Positions 17,289 to 26,203 are shown, counted from the first letter of the stretch. The stretch is 64,000 bases of DNA from Streptomyces sp. RKAG293 (GCF_023701745.1 NZ_JAJOZB010000001.1:7487001-7551000), one strand, 5' to 3'. Made by a program: numbers and translations. The notes: generated by a model from the letters alone, not told the origin.

Positions 17289-19307
17289 CTATCGGGGGCC
17301 CTGCAGCTCCTTCTCCCACAGGGCCTCGCAGAGCAGGTCAAGACCCTGGCGCAGGTGGCGCCGGTAGGTGCCGTACGGAAGGCCCAGGCGCCGGGCGGCG
17401 GCTTCCTGGGTGGGCGCACCGGAGAAGTAGCCCGCCGTCAGGGCCTGGCAGGCCCGGACGCCGCGCGGGTCTCCCGCGAGGTCGTCGACGGCTTGGCGCA
17501 GCAGGGCGCGCAACTCGCCGGCCGGGTCCGCGAGGTCGGCCGCGAGCCTGGAGCGGGTCAGCGCGCAGGCGGCGAAGGCGGCGGTGTCGCGCAAGTGCGA
17601 CATGGCCTCCCGCACGGCCTGGTCGAACGCGCTGCGCGAGAAGCCCGACGGCCCGGACGGGGCCGGCACCTCGGTCGCCGAGATGAGGTGCCGGAGCCAC
17701 GCCTCGACCGGCACCTGCCGCCAGTCGTTGCAGAACAGCCCGTAGGTGTGCTCGCCGACCCGCGGCCGGACACCCGTGTCGTGCATGACGCCCTTGAGGC
17801 GCTCGGCCCAGACCTCGGCGTCCTGGTAGATGACGATGCCGTGCGCGCGGCCGCGGGCGCGGGCCGCTTCGCCCTGGGATCTGGAGTTGCTCAAGTCGAT
17901 GACGCGCGAGGGTATCTGGTAGCGCTCCGGGTAGATCGTGAAACGGGTCATGGCGATGTGCTCGCCGGGCCGCACCGGCGCGGTGGCCTCGGTGTACTCC
18001 CAGGCAGCCGCGACGACGGGATCGGTGGCGAGGTCCTGGGGGTCGGGCGGGGCCGGCAGGACGAGCCGGCCAGTGAACGCCACGATCTCGCCCGTGGTCA
18101 CCGACCGGTAGACGCCGAATCCCCGCGGCTGCCGCTCCAGCCAGTAGCGCACCAGGTCCGCGGAGGCGCGGCCCTCGGTCTCCTCGGCCATGCGCAGCAC
18201 GACCTCGATGTCGTCCGGCTGCAGGGCGCGCTCGTGCACTTCCTCCTCGCGGGTCCAGTTGCCGCGCCGCGCCCGGCTGCCCATCTCGCGGAAGAGGTAG
18301 AAGAGTTCGTCGGGGACGACGCTGATCCGTTCCTCGGTGCCCTCGCGCAGCAGGCGCAGGTACTCCTCCGCCAGTCGCCGGCGCATCGTCAGGAAGGCGT
18401 TGGGGGCGCGCCAGCGCAGGTCGGCGGCCAGGGTCTCGCGCGCGGCGTCGTGCGGGTAGAGCCCACGGGCGGTGGACTCCACGAACGGCAGGTCCCGCAG
18501 CCAGTCGAACAGCAGGTGGACGTTCTCCTCGGACTCCTGAGACTCCATGGACAGGACCGCGGTGAGGAGCTCCTCGGACGTCGAGTGCGCCTGCGCCACC
18601 ACCTCCAGGGCGCGCCGGTGGGCCGCCGTCGGCACCTTGCCGATCAGCCCCGCCAGCAGGGTGCGCAGGACGTCGGCGGACGGCGACCACATCTCCTCGC
18701 CGCTCCAGCCCGCCGATCCCACGGCCGCAGCGAGGGACAGGGCCAGCGGATTGCCTCCGGCGAAGCGGAGCATCATCTCCCGCAGCTCTGGCCGGATCCG
18801 CGCCGCGGCCAGCAGGCTCCGGGCCTCTTCATCGGAGAACGGACCCAGTTCGGCGACATGCAGGATCTGGGCCCAGGCGGGATCGGCGGTCCACTCCGGC
18901 TGCGGCGGTATCCGGCCCGCCAGGACCACCAGGGCGTCGTCCGCGGCGCGGGGCAGGAAGCGCTGCCACAGCCAGGTCTCCAGCCACTGGCAGTGCTCGA
19001 AGGAGTCGACGAAGAGCACCGTGCCGGGCACATCCAGGAACTGGGCGGCCGCCCGTTCGAAGTCGGCCGGGTCCCGGCTGACGAACCGGCCGTCCAGTTC
19101 GAGCAGCGGCCGCCCCTCCGCACGGGCCCGGTCCTCCAGCGAACGCAGCAGCGTCGACTTCCCGATGCCGCCCGGCCCGTACAGGTAGAACACCAACGGT
19201 GCCTGCGGATCACCGGCCAGGGCCGCCCCGAATCTGCGGAGCTCCTCCTCCCGGCCGACGAAGGCCCGCTCCCGGGCCCTGTTCAACTGCTCTCCCATGG
19301 ACGCCAC
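17289..19307 (-). CDS. STAND-type ATPase with C-terminal HTH-like segment, 672 aa
   Basis: GTG at 19307 is preceded by GGAGAGGAG, the best ribosome-binding site. Internal ATG 19298 and upstream ATG 19325 are alternatives. After AFVGREEELRRF, the Walker A is GPGGIGKST (residues about 44-52) and the Walker B-like motif is TVLFVDSFEHCQW. A GGNPLALSLA motif typical of STAND/NB-ARC-like ATPases follows. The middle is helical. Residues about 440-560 carry a GNAT-like or novel beta-rich region (GFGVYRSVTTGEIVAFTGRL). The C-terminus reads TQEAAARRLGLPYGTYRRHL, which looks like a helix-turn-helix of sigma/LuxR-like type. It may be a signal-sensing transcription regulator. Not part of an operon. Confidence 0.8.
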   Translation of the reverse strand: MASMGEQLNRARERAFVGREEELRRFGAALAGDPQAPLVFYLYGPGGIGKSTLLRSLEDRARAEGRPLLELDGRFVSRDPADFERAAAQFLDVPGTVLFVDSFEHCQWLETWLWQRFLPRAADDALVVLAGRIPPQPEWTADPAWAQILHVAELGPFSDEEARSLLAAARIRPELREMMLRFAGGNPLALSLAAAVGSAGWSGEEMWSPSADVLRTLLAGLIGKVPTAAHRRALEVVAQAHSTSEELLTAVLSMESQESEENVHLLFDWLRDLPFVESTARGLYPHDAARETLAADLRWRAPNAFLTMRRRLAEEYLRLLREGTEERISVVPDELFYLFREMGSRARRGNWTREEEVHERALQPDDIEVVLRMAEETEGRASADLVRYWLERQPRGFGVYRSVTTGEIVAFTGRLVLPAPPDPQDLATDPVVAAAWEYTEATAPVRPGEHIAMTRFTIYPERYQIPSRVIDLSNSRSQGEAARARGRAHGIVIYQDAEVWAERLKGVMHDTGVRPRVGEHTYGLFCNDWRQVPVEAWLRHLISATEVPAPSGPSGFSRSAFDQAVREAMSHLRDTAAFAACALTRSRLAADLADPAGELRALLRQAVDDLAGDPRGVRACQALTAGYFSGAPTQEAAARRLGLPYGTYRRHLRQGLDLLCEALWEKELQGPR

Positions 19308-19580
19308 GTCTGCTCCTCTCCCCATGTTCCAACCCCGTTGACCCGGACCGGAGTCGCCCGCCCCGAGTCCCACGGCGAGGTGCGCCGACAGGGGCGGGGC
19401 GTGACGGTTCGGCTCTCTCCAGCCGTCCCCGTCGCAGGCGCAGCGGACCGGGGCCGTCCCACGCCACCCGCCGCCCCCGATTGAAGCATCAGGCGCCGCA
19501 TTCTCCGAACCGGAGAAGCGGAGAACCGCAGGTCGCGCCGGCAGGGCCCTCGCCCGTCCGGGCGGCCGGGTCCGGATGCG

Positions 19581-19615
19581 CCTGCCTGCGCGAAGATGAG
19601 TCCTGCGCAGGCAGG
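19581..19615. repeat. 11-bp inverted repeat
   Basis: Arms CCTGCCTGCGC (19581-19591) and GCGCAGGCAGG (19605-19615) with a 13-nt loop, upstream of the STAND ATPase gene. It may be a terminator or regulatory hairpin. Confidence 0.5.
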
Positions 19616-19626
19616 CTGAGCAGGCC

Positions 19627-19900
19627 ACCCGCATCACCCTGTATCTGTTGGCTCAGCGAATCGAGCAGCTGACCGGGCAGGGCCTTGACCTGGCGGCGGG
19701 GCTGCTGCTCCTGGTCGAGGCCCTGGACCTGGACGGCTACCAGGCCTTCCATGCCGCCTGCGTCGACCTGGTCCGGCGCCTCGGCCGCCTCAGCCGCACG
19801 ACGGCGGCGGCGCAAGCGCACGACGGGTGGCGGAACACACTGACGCCGACGCCGCGCGGGCGTACGTGCACCGCACCGGCGATGCCCTGCGCTGGCCCCG
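19627..19900 (+). pseudogene. Unidentified helical protein remnant
   Basis: The frame reads ATRITLYLLAQRIEQLTGQG, LDLAAGLLLLVEALDLDG and AFHAACVDLVRRLGRLSRTT. After a frame shift near 19820, another frame reads VAEHTDADAARAYVHRTGDA LRWPRRW and stops. This is convincing helical coding sequence but no family is recognised. It resembles the small helical proteins carried near streptomycete plasmid or actinomycete integrative elements. Confidence 0.35.
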
Positions 19901-19921
19901 CCGATGGTGTCTTCCGGCTCG

Positions 19922-20479
19922 TCAGGGCTTGCGGCCGATGAAGGCGAGCAAGCGAGTGCGGACATCGGCTCCCTCTGGCACCTCTACCCGCGGCCCGTAC
20001 TGCCCGCTCGCTCGGAGCACATCGTCGAGCGGCAGCATCCCTTCGAGCAACTGGGCGCATTTGGCGGGATCGAGGTGTTCGTCCTGGCCGGTGGCCCGGG
20101 CCAGGTCCCAGGTGTGCATGAAGACATCAGAGGTGTAGAACTGGTCGACCGCCTGGGCCAGTGGGATCTCTCCGATGTGCGGGTTCGACAGCAGCTTGTG
20201 TGCGGTGGCTGGATCGTCGAGGAGGGCTTGCACTCCATCGCGGTGGATCGCCCAGGCGGCCACCGGGTCGTCGTCCACCGAGGGCCCTTTCGGCAGTTCG
20301 ACTCCGGCGCCGGCTTTCAGGAAGGCGGGGAACCACTCGACGAGGTGACGGACGACGTCCCTTGCAGCCCACCCCTCGCACGGCGCCGGGTTGTCCCACG
20401 CCTCGGGATCCGTGCCGCGTACGCGGTCGGTGAATACGCGTGCCACGGTCCGGTGCTCATCGGCTGCTGTTCTCGTCAT
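19922..20479 (-). CDS. Maleylpyruvate isomerase-like/DinB-type metal-binding protein (TIGR03086-like), 185 aa
   Basis: ATG at 20479 opens MTRTAADEHRTVARVFTDRV, followed by WDNPAPCEGWAARDVVRHLV, the family signature containing a metal-ligand His (VRHLVEW). SDVFMHTWDLARATGQDEHL supplies the other His ligand. Length is as usual for the family. Members are thiol-dependent (mycothiol) isomerases or transferases, or have unknown function. It is the third gene of an ArsR/SRPBCC operon and starts two bases after the preceding stop, so it is co-translated. A detoxification or thiol-linked role is inference. Confidence 0.85.
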   Translation of the reverse strand: MTRTAADEHRTVARVFTDRVRGTDPEAWDNPAPCEGWAARDVVRHLVEWFPAFLKAGAGVELPKGPSVDDDPVAAWAIHRDGVQALLDDPATAHKLLSNPHIGEIPLAQAVDQFYTSDVFMHTWDLARATGQDEHLDPAKCAQLLEGMLPLDDVLRASGQYGPRVEVPEGADVRTRLLAFIGRKP

Positions 20480-20481
20480 GA

Positions 20482-21015
20482 TCAAGATCCCGTCTCGGTG
20501 TCTGGGCCGACGCCGTTGCTCGGTCGGCCGCCGAGCAGCTCGTCAAGTCGCTCGTGGCCTTCGCGGACGCCGTGATCCATGCCGCTCTTGAGCATCGAAT
20601 CGCGGGCTTCGATGGAGTCCATGAGCGATTTGCCGGTGACCAGGGTGCGGCCACCGAGGTCCTCGAAGACGGCCGTCTCCAGGCTGACGCCGTCCGGGAA
20701 GCCCTCGTAGGTGAAGGTCTGCACGATGCGTTCGTTGGGGCGCACCTCGTGGAACACACCGTGGAAGCCGTACTCGGTTCCGTCGTCGGCGCGATGCACA
20801 TAGCGATAGGAGCCACCGCTGCGCGCGTCGTACTGGTCGATCCGCATCGTGAGCCGACGAGGGCCGAGCCACTGGACGACCAGATCGGGGTCGGTGTACG
20901 CCCGGAACACACGATCCGGCGGCGCGTCGAACTCTCGGATGATCAGGATGGTGGGCAGATCCGGATCGGCCACGATCCGCGTCTCGTTGCCGTGGTGCGT
21001 TTCGGTGGTGCTCAT
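20482..21015 (-). CDS. SRPBCC (AHSA1/START-like) domain protein, 177 aa
   Basis: ATG at 21015, overlapping the upstream ArsR gene by four bases (ATGA). It reads DLPTILIIREFDAPPDRVFR, AYTDPDLVVQWLGPRRLTM and YRYVHRADDGTEYGFHGVFH, all characteristic of the AHSA1-like branch of SRPBCC proteins with a hydrophobic ligand cavity. Such genes very often follow ArsR repressors in actinomycetes. The ligand is unknown. Confidence 0.9.
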   Translation of the reverse strand: MSTTETHHGNETRIVADPDLPTILIIREFDAPPDRVFRAYTDPDLVVQWLGPRRLTMRIDQYDARSGGSYRYVHRADDGTEYGFHGVFHEVRPNERIVQTFTYEGFPDGVSLETAVFEDLGGRTLVTGKSLMDSIEARDSMLKSGMDHGVREGHERLDELLGGRPSNGVGPDTETGS

Positions 21016-21374
21016 GATGCCTCCTCTTTCGTCGGGGTGCCCGTCGCCGGTTGCTCGCCCATCTGTTCAAGAAGGGCGTCGAGACGGCGGAAACGGTCCT
21101 CCGCCTCGCGCCGATAGCGCTCGATCCACTTCGTCATCAGGTCGAAGACCTTTGTCTCGAGGTGGCAGGGCCGCCGCTGGGCGTCTCTGCTGCGACTGAC
21201 CAGACCTGCGTCCTCCAGAACCTTGATGTGCTTGGACACGGCCTGCACCGTGACGTCGTACGGCTCGGCCAGTTCGTTGACCGTGGCGTCCCCGGCGGCG
21301 AGCCGGGCCACGATGTCGCGCCGGGTGGGGTCGGCCAGTGCGGAGAACACCAGCGACAGCCGGTCGTCGGTCAC
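21012..21374 (-). CDS. ArsR-family winged-helix repressor, 120 aa
   Basis: GTG at 21374. FSALADPTRRDIVARLAAGD and ATVNELAEPYDVTVQAVSKH, followed by IKVLEDAGLVSR, make a typical ArsR DNA-binding domain. No CxC metal site is visible, so it belongs to the SRPBCC-associated, non-metal branch. First gene of a three-gene operon. Two copies of a 16-bp palindrome-like site lie 17 and 61 bases upstream of its start, which suggests autoregulation. Confidence 0.92.
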   Translation of the reverse strand: MTDDRLSLVFSALADPTRRDIVARLAAGDATVNELAEPYDVTVQAVSKHIKVLEDAGLVSRSRDAQRRPCHLETKVFDLMTKWIERYRREAEDRFRRLDALLEQMGEQPATGTPTKEEAS

Positions 21375-21390
21375 CTAGCACCTCTTGTAC

Positions 21391-21406
21391 TCAACCAATT
21401 GGTTAA
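21391..21406. promoter_or_regulatory. ArsR operator-like site 1
   Basis: TCAACCAATTGGTTAA contains a perfect 12-bp palindrome AACCAATTGGTT (21393-21404), just upstream of the ArsR start. A near-identical site lies 44 bases further upstream. Confidence 0.7.
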
Positions 21407-21434
21407 ATAACCATAGGGCCGGAGTCCCGGCTCG

Positions 21435-21450
21435 TCAACCAATCGGTTGA
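21435..21450. promoter_or_regulatory. ArsR operator-like site 2
   Basis: TCAACCAATCGGTTGA matches site 1 at 14 of 16 positions. The 44-bp spacing is about four helical turns and would put both dimers on the same DNA face. Confidence 0.7.
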
Positions 21451-21608
21451 ATAGTGGCGTGCCGTCCGTGCGCGACGAGGGGGGAGGCGGTGGGATTCCC
21501 GAAAGGTCCCGGGCTGACGGGGCAGTCGCGGCTATGTGCGAAGAGTAATAGAGTGTATACGCATTGTAGTTTTGCCATTGTGGCTTGGTGTCTGCGAAAG
21601 AGGAAATC

Positions 21609-22295
21609 ATGGCCAGCAAGGCGAGCATCGTCTTCGCCCACGGACTCTGGGCCGACGGGTCGTGCTTCACCAAGCTCATCCCCACGCTCCAGGCGGAAGG
21701 GCACGAGGTCTTCAGCTCGCAGCACGGCCTCGATTCACTCGAGGGCGACGTCGCGTGTGTGACCCGCGCCATCAACCACGTGCACGGCCCGGTCGTGCTC
21801 GTCGGTCACTCCTACGGCGGCACCCTGATCACCAAGGCCGGCATTCACGACCGCGTGGGCGCTCTGGTTTACATCGCCGCGCTCGCCCCCGACGAGGACG
21901 AGACCTCGCAGGACCAGCAGGACAAGTTCGCCCGCACGCCCGTCTTCGAGCACATCGACATCGCCGACGGCCGCATCTGGCTCCTCGAGTCGGGCATTGG
22001 CGACTTCTGCGGCGATCTGCCGGCAGCCGAGCAGAAACTCGTCCTCTCGACGGGCGCCGTGCCGGTCCCGGACCTGTTCAACCAGCAGGTCCCCGGCACC
22101 GCCTGGCGTACGAAGCCGAGTTGGTACATCGTCGCGAACAACGACCGCACCGTGAACCCGGACCTGGAGCGGGCCGCCGCCGAGCGCATCGGCGCGAAGA
22201 CCTACGCCGTCGACAGCAGCCACGTGCCCATGCTCTCGCACCCCGACGTCGTCCTCGACGTCATCCGCGACGCCGCGAAGACCCTCGAGGCATAG
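21609..22295 (+). CDS. Alpha/beta hydrolase, 228 aa
   Basis: ATG at 21609 with AGAGGAAATC directly upstream. An early SIVFAHGLWADGSCFTKLIP supplies the oxyanion-hole HG motif. The nucleophile elbow is GHSYGG (VVLVGHSYGGTLITKAG), and the C-terminal histidine lies in VDSSHVPMLSHPD. This is the EstA/salicylate-esterase-like group of small hydrolases. No signal peptide, so cytoplasmic. The upstream region (21535-21600) is AT-rich with GTGTATACGC. The gene diverges from the ArsR operon, so the twin sites at 21391-21450 could also affect it. Confidence 0.9.
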   Translation: MASKASIVFAHGLWADGSCFTKLIPTLQAEGHEVFSSQHGLDSLEGDVACVTRAINHVHGPVVLVGHSYGGTLITKAGIHDRVGALVYIAALAPDEDETSQDQQDKFARTPVFEHIDIADGRIWLLESGIGDFCGDLPAAEQKLVLSTGAVPVPDLFNQQVPGTAWRTKPSWYIVANNDRTVNPDLERAAAERIGAKTYAVDSSHVPMLSHPDVVLDVIRDAAKTLEA

Positions 22296-22328
22296 AGCCG
22301 GCGCCGAAGCGGCGTGAGGTTCCCCGAC

Positions 22329-22575
22329 CGGCTTCCACGCCGGCTTCTGGTTCGCAGCCGCCTTCGGCATCGTCGCGATCGGACTGACCGCGTTCGTCGG
22401 CCCCAGCGCAGCACCAAGCACCGGCGCCGCATCCCGGCCCTTCGACGTTCTCGGTGCGTTCCTCCTGGTCGCAGGTCTTGCCGGCATTCTGCTCGGAACC
22501 AGCGAAAGCAGTACGTGGGGCTGGGGCAGCCCGCCAACATGGATCGCCTTCGGTGGGGGAGCGCTCTTGGCGGCC
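22329..22575 (+). pseudogene. MFS (DHA2-type) transporter internal fragment
   Basis: The frame carries HAGFWFAAAFGIVAIGLTAF, RPFDVLGAFLLVAGLAGILL and GTSESSTWGWGSPPTWIAFG, matching transmembrane segments 6-8 of 14-TM drug exporters (the SEG/SES-TWGWGS signature). It has no start and fuses in frame, without a gap, to FtsK-like sequence at about 22576. This is a deletion junction. Confidence 0.7.
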
Positions 22576-23558
22576 CAGGCCGCGAGTCTGCACAGCCCGG
22601 CCGATCTCCGGACCGTCGTTCGCGCGGGCGCCGACGGCGAGCGCGACTGGTCCTGGACACGATGGCTGCCGCACACCCAGGCCCAGGGTGAGGACGCGTA
22701 CGCCCTCATCGGCTCCACCACCGATTCCCCGGCCCGCCGCATCGGCGAGCTGGGACAGCTCGTCGCCTCCCGGGTGCAGGCAGGGCCGGAGCTGGTACGC
22801 GGCGGCGTCAACGGCTACCCCGATGTCCTGGTCGTCCTGGACCAGGCTCGCCGGGCTCGACCAGCTGCCCGACCGTATCTCCTACCCCGGAGCCGCCGCA
22901 CTGCGCACGGCCGACGGTCCGATGCGCCCGCTGGTGGCGATCGGCGGAGACACCCTGACCGCGCTCGGCCCCGACCTCGCGGACGTCCCCACCTTCGCCA
23001 TCGCGGGACCACCGCGAACGGGCCGCAGTACCGCGCTGCTCGTCGCGGCGCACTCGCTGCTGGACTCGGGAGCAGGGGTGGTCGTGCTGGCCCCGCGCAG
23101 GTCGCCGCTGCGGGAACTCGAAGGCAGTCCCGGGGTCGCGGCGGTCGTGACCGACGCGGAGACCGCCCTCGACACCTTCCGGCAGGTGCTCGGCAACGTC
23201 CCCGAGGAGAACGCGGTGATCCTCGTGGACGACGCCGAGCTGTTCATGGGGTCGGAGATCGATCCCGACCTCGCGCTGCTGGCCCGGGGCGGGGCGGGCA
23301 ACGGCTGGGGGGGGGTCGTCGTGGCGGGCAACGCCGAGTCGATGTCCTTGAGTCCGGCCTGGTTCATGGGCCAGGTGAAGCGGAACCGCACCGGCATGCT
23401 GCTGTCCCCGCAGAGCCATGGCCGACGGAGACGTGATCGGCGTCAAGCTGACCCGCGGCGTCGTGGGTCAGGCTCCCCAGCCGGGCCGCGGTCTGCTGCA
23501 CCTGGGGGACGGATCCCTGATATCCGTCCAGGTACCCGCGGTCGACAGCACTCGCTGA
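22576..23558 (+). pseudogene. FtsK/SpoIIIE-like ATPase, C-terminal remnant with frameshifts
   Basis: It begins HSPADLRTVVRAGADGERDW and SWTRWLPHTQAQGEDAYALI. It then changes frame near 22840 and continues YPGAAALRTADGPMRPLVAI, with Walker A GPPRTGRST, VVLAPRRSPLRELEG and ILVDDAELF (Walker B). Near 23410 it changes frame again to DGDVIGVKLTRGVVGQAPQP and GRGLLHLGDGSLISVQVPA, ending at TGA 23556-23558. This is the last ATPase module of large streptomycete FtsK-domain proteins. The earlier modules and FHA part are missing. Confidence 0.75.
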
Positions 23559-23565
23559 GCCCGGG

Positions 23566-23618
23566 CGACGCCGAAGGGCGGCCAGTACCTCGCCGGTGCC
23601 GGCCGCCCTTCGGCGTCG
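23566..23618. terminator. Bidirectional hairpin terminator
   Basis: An 18-bp perfect stem (arms 23566-23583 and 23601-23618, 17-nt loop) sits between the FtsK remnant (plus) and the fragment on the minus strand, right after the stop codons of both. Confidence 0.8.
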
Positions 23619-23633
23619 CTTGTCGAGCCGGTG

Positions 23634-23960
23634 TCAGCGAACGGCTCTGACGGTCGTGCCCTGGGCGGACACGAAGCGGAACGTGCTGGTGATCGCGTCG
23701 AAGAGATCGTACGTCTCGTCCTTCAGCGGCAGGTTGGGGCTGGCGCAGGTGACCACCAGGGAGTCCCGTGGCGCGCCGGGCACGGGCATCATCGTGTGCA
23801 GGGTGAGCAGTTTGACGTTGATGTCGGCGGTCAGCGCTGTCTCCTCGGTCCCGGTGATCCGCGCGACCCGGCCCACGTTCGGTACGCCGGCGTAGGCGAT
23901 GACCCGGTCGGCCGGCGCCGAGCCGTAGGTACCGCGCCCGCCGCCGCGGTCGGCCGACGA
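23634..23960 (-). pseudogene. C-terminal fragment of a conserved actinobacterial protein
   Basis: The minus frame reads YAGVPNVGRVARITGTEETA, LTADINVKLLTLHTMMPVPG and DSLVVTCASPNLPLKDETYD, ending TTVRAVR. It has good coding character and a conserved look (beta-sheet protein with FDAITSTFRF), but the N-terminal part is missing before about 23960. It lies next to FtsK/type-VII-like sequence, which may be its original neighbourhood. Confidence 0.55.
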
Positions 23961-24075
23961 TGTCGCTGCTGGCTTCCCTGGAACACCGGAAGCCGATGTG
24001 CTGCGGCCTGCCCCTGTGGATCCGCACCCCAGCGGGGTGAGGCGCGGCTCGCGGGCGCTGCGCATACTCGGTGTC

Positions 24076-24975
24076 ATGAACAAGCACGGGCAGCTCGCCG
24101 AGTTCCTCCAGGCACGCCGGGGCCTTCTGCACCCCGAGGATGCCGGGTTGCAGACCTACGGCGAGCGGCGCCGGGTGCCGGGTTTGCGGCGGGAGGAGTT
24201 GGCGATGCTCGCCGGCATCAGCGCGCCCTATTACGCCCGGCTGGAGCAGGGTCAGTCGCGCAACGCCTCGCGCGAGGTGCTCGACGCGATTGCGACTGCC
24301 CTGCGCCTGGATGAGACCGAGCGGGCCCACCTGCACGAACTCGCCCGTGCGCCGAAGCGGGGACGAGCCGCGCCCCGTCCCCGTCCCGAGCGCGTCCCCC
24401 CGGCCACCAGCGCGTTGCTGTTGGCTCTCGCGGGCACACCCGCACTCGTCATGGGCCGCCGTAGTGACGTTCTGGCCTGGAACCCGCAGGGGCACGCGTT
24501 GTTTGCCGGTCATGTCGACCCGGACAGCCCCGCTGAACCGGGTCGTCGGCCGAACATGGCGAAGCTGGTATTCCTCGACGCGCACACCCGGGAGCTGTAT
24601 GCCGATTGGCCCGCCAAGGCCAGGGCCGTGGTCGGCAACCTGCGCCTGACGGCCGGCCGGTATCCGCAGGACTCCTTGCTGGCCGGACTCGTCGGCGAAC
24701 TGTCCATGCGCAGCCCGGAGTTCGCGGCCATGTGGGCCGACCACCGGATCGTCGTCTGCGATGTCGCCGACTACGAGATGCACCACCCCTCAGTCGGGAT
24801 CCTGACCGTCACCCAGCAGACACTGCAGAGTCCGCAAGGAGACGGGCCGGCCGTGGTGATCGCCACGGCCACGGCAGGGTCCCCTTCCGCAACAGCCCTC
24901 AGCCTCCTCGCCCACGCCAGCGGGCCGAGCGAGACAGCCCAGACCCGCACCGGCGCGCGATCCCGCCCCTCCTGA
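24076..24975 (+). CDS. XRE-family regulator with MmyB-like ligand domain, 299 aa
   Basis: ATG at 24076. The N-terminal HTH reads RRVPGLRREELAMLAGISAP and YYARLEQGQSRNASREVLDA, the highly conserved helix-turn-helix of MmyB-type regulators. The C-terminal domain includes ALVMGRRSDVLAWNPQGHAL and PNMAKLVFLDAHTRELYADW, the hallmark of the MmyB-like PAS-related ligand-binding domain. It lies upstream of three co-directional genes (secreted propeller, MBL hydrolase, esterase). Streptomycete members often control adjacent oxidoreductase or hydrolase genes, so a link is plausible but unproven. Confidence 0.92.
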   Translation: MNKHGQLAEFLQARRGLLHPEDAGLQTYGERRRVPGLRREELAMLAGISAPYYARLEQGQSRNASREVLDAIATALRLDETERAHLHELARAPKRGRAAPRPRPERVPPATSALLLALAGTPALVMGRRSDVLAWNPQGHALFAGHVDPDSPAEPGRRPNMAKLVFLDAHTRELYADWPAKARAVVGNLRLTAGRYPQDSLLAGLVGELSMRSPEFAAMWADHRIVVCDVADYEMHHPSVGILTVTQQTLQSPQGDGPAVVIATATAGSPSATALSLLAHASGPSETAQTRTGARSRPS

Positions 24976-25132
24976 CCGGACAAGCCCCGCCTCAAGCCCT
25001 GTGAACGGGCGAGCGCGCCCTGAGCGCACGTCACTGGTGCCGCATCCCGACTCGATCTGTCGGGCGCCACCTGCCTGCCGACCCACCCCTGGCTGCGGCA
25101 TGCCCGCATGCCGGAAAACAGCGAAGGAACCC

Positions 25133-26104
25133 ATGCGCAAGCGCACCACTCTCCTCGCAGCCGCTGCGGCGACGGCCGCAGCGGCCCTCGCCATGACCGT
25201 CCCGGCCGGCGCCGTCCCGGCCGCCCCGCAGCCCCTGAGCCACGTGCAGATCGCCAACCACTTCGACCTGGCCGCGGGCCAGATGCCCGAGAACATCGCC
25301 CTGCTGCCCGACGGCAGGGCCAACGTGACCTTCGCCGGCAGCCGCCAGGTCGCTCAGATCACCCCCGGGGGCGGCACCCGCATCCTGGCGACCCTGCCCG
25401 CACCCGCCGATGGCGGAGTCAGGACCCCCGCCCTCGGATTCCCTCTTACCACCGGCATCGTCCAGGCTCCGGACGGAAGTACGTACGTGCTGTACGCGAC
25501 CGGCACCGCCGACCTGACGGGCCTGTGGCGGCTGAGTCCCGGCAAGGCGCCGCAGCGCATTGCCGCGCTGCCCGCGAACGGCCTGCCCAACGGTCTGGCC
25601 CTCGACCCGCAGAGCAAGCAGCTCTACATCACCGACTCGGTGCTCGGCACCGTGTGGACCGTCCCTCTGTCCGGGGGCCGGCCCACCGCCTGGTCCACCG
25701 CGCCCGAGCTCGCCGCGGCCGGCTTCCTCGGAGCCAACGGCGCGAAGGTGCACGACGGCGGGCTGTGGGTGAGCAACCTCGACAAGGGCACCCTGGTGCG
25801 CATCCCGATGTGTCACGGAAACCGGGCGGGCGCCCCGCAGGTGAGGGCATCCGGCCTGGCCGGTATCGACGACTTCGCCTTCACCGGTCGCGGCAACGAG
25901 GTACTGGCCACCCTCGACGCCCCCAACAAGGTCGTCCTCATCCGGCCGGACGGCACCCACACCACCGTTCTGGACACCGGCGACGGACTGCAGAACCCCA
26001 CCTCCGTCGCACTGCGCGGCAACGAGGTGTACGTCCTCAACGCCGCCTACACCACGGCCAAGGACCCCAACCTCCTGCTCGCCCGCCTGGAGGGCTACCG
26101 CTAG
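25133..26104 (+). CDS. Secreted SMP-30/NHL-like beta-propeller protein, 323 aa
   Basis: ATG at 25133 after GAAGGAAC. The signal peptide is MRKRTTLLAAAAATAAAALA with an AGA-VP cleavage site. The mature protein has repeated propeller strands such as PENIALLPDGRANVTFAGSR, GLPNGLALDPQSKQLYITDS and NPTSVALRGNEVYVLNAAY. These resemble SMP-30/gluconolactonase/Lre-like domains, which hydrolyse lactones or bind sugars. Extracellular location is predicted. It may act with the downstream metallo-hydrolase and esterase on an ester or lactone substrate (inference from neighbours). Confidence 0.88.
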   Translation: MRKRTTLLAAAAATAAAALAMTVPAGAVPAAPQPLSHVQIANHFDLAAGQMPENIALLPDGRANVTFAGSRQVAQITPGGGTRILATLPAPADGGVRTPALGFPLTTGIVQAPDGSTYVLYATGTADLTGLWRLSPGKAPQRIAALPANGLPNGLALDPQSKQLYITDSVLGTVWTVPLSGGRPTAWSTAPELAAAGFLGANGAKVHDGGLWVSNLDKGTLVRIPMCHGNRAGAPQVRASGLAGIDDFAFTGRGNEVLATLDAPNKVVLIRPDGTHTTVLDTGDGLQNPTSVALRGNEVYVLNAAYTTAKDPNLLLARLEGYR

Positions 26105-26129
26105 TTCCAAATCGGCTCCGAGCCGTCTG

Positions 26130-26176
26130 GCACGACTGCACGACTGCACGGCTTCACGACTTCACGACTGCACGTA
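26130..26176. repeat. Short imperfect direct repeats CACGACTG/CACGACTT
   Basis: A run of five CACGACT or CACGGCTT units in the 99-bp gap between the propeller gene and the MBL gene. Probably slippage-generated, no hairpin. Confidence 0.55.
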
Positions 26177-26203
26177 AAGACCGACAGATACAGGAGCGGC
26201 ATC

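Noticed and set aside
17247..19484. 745-codon plus-strand frame opposite the STAND ATPase
   Set aside because: Antisense shadow; the minus-strand frame has clear Walker motifs.
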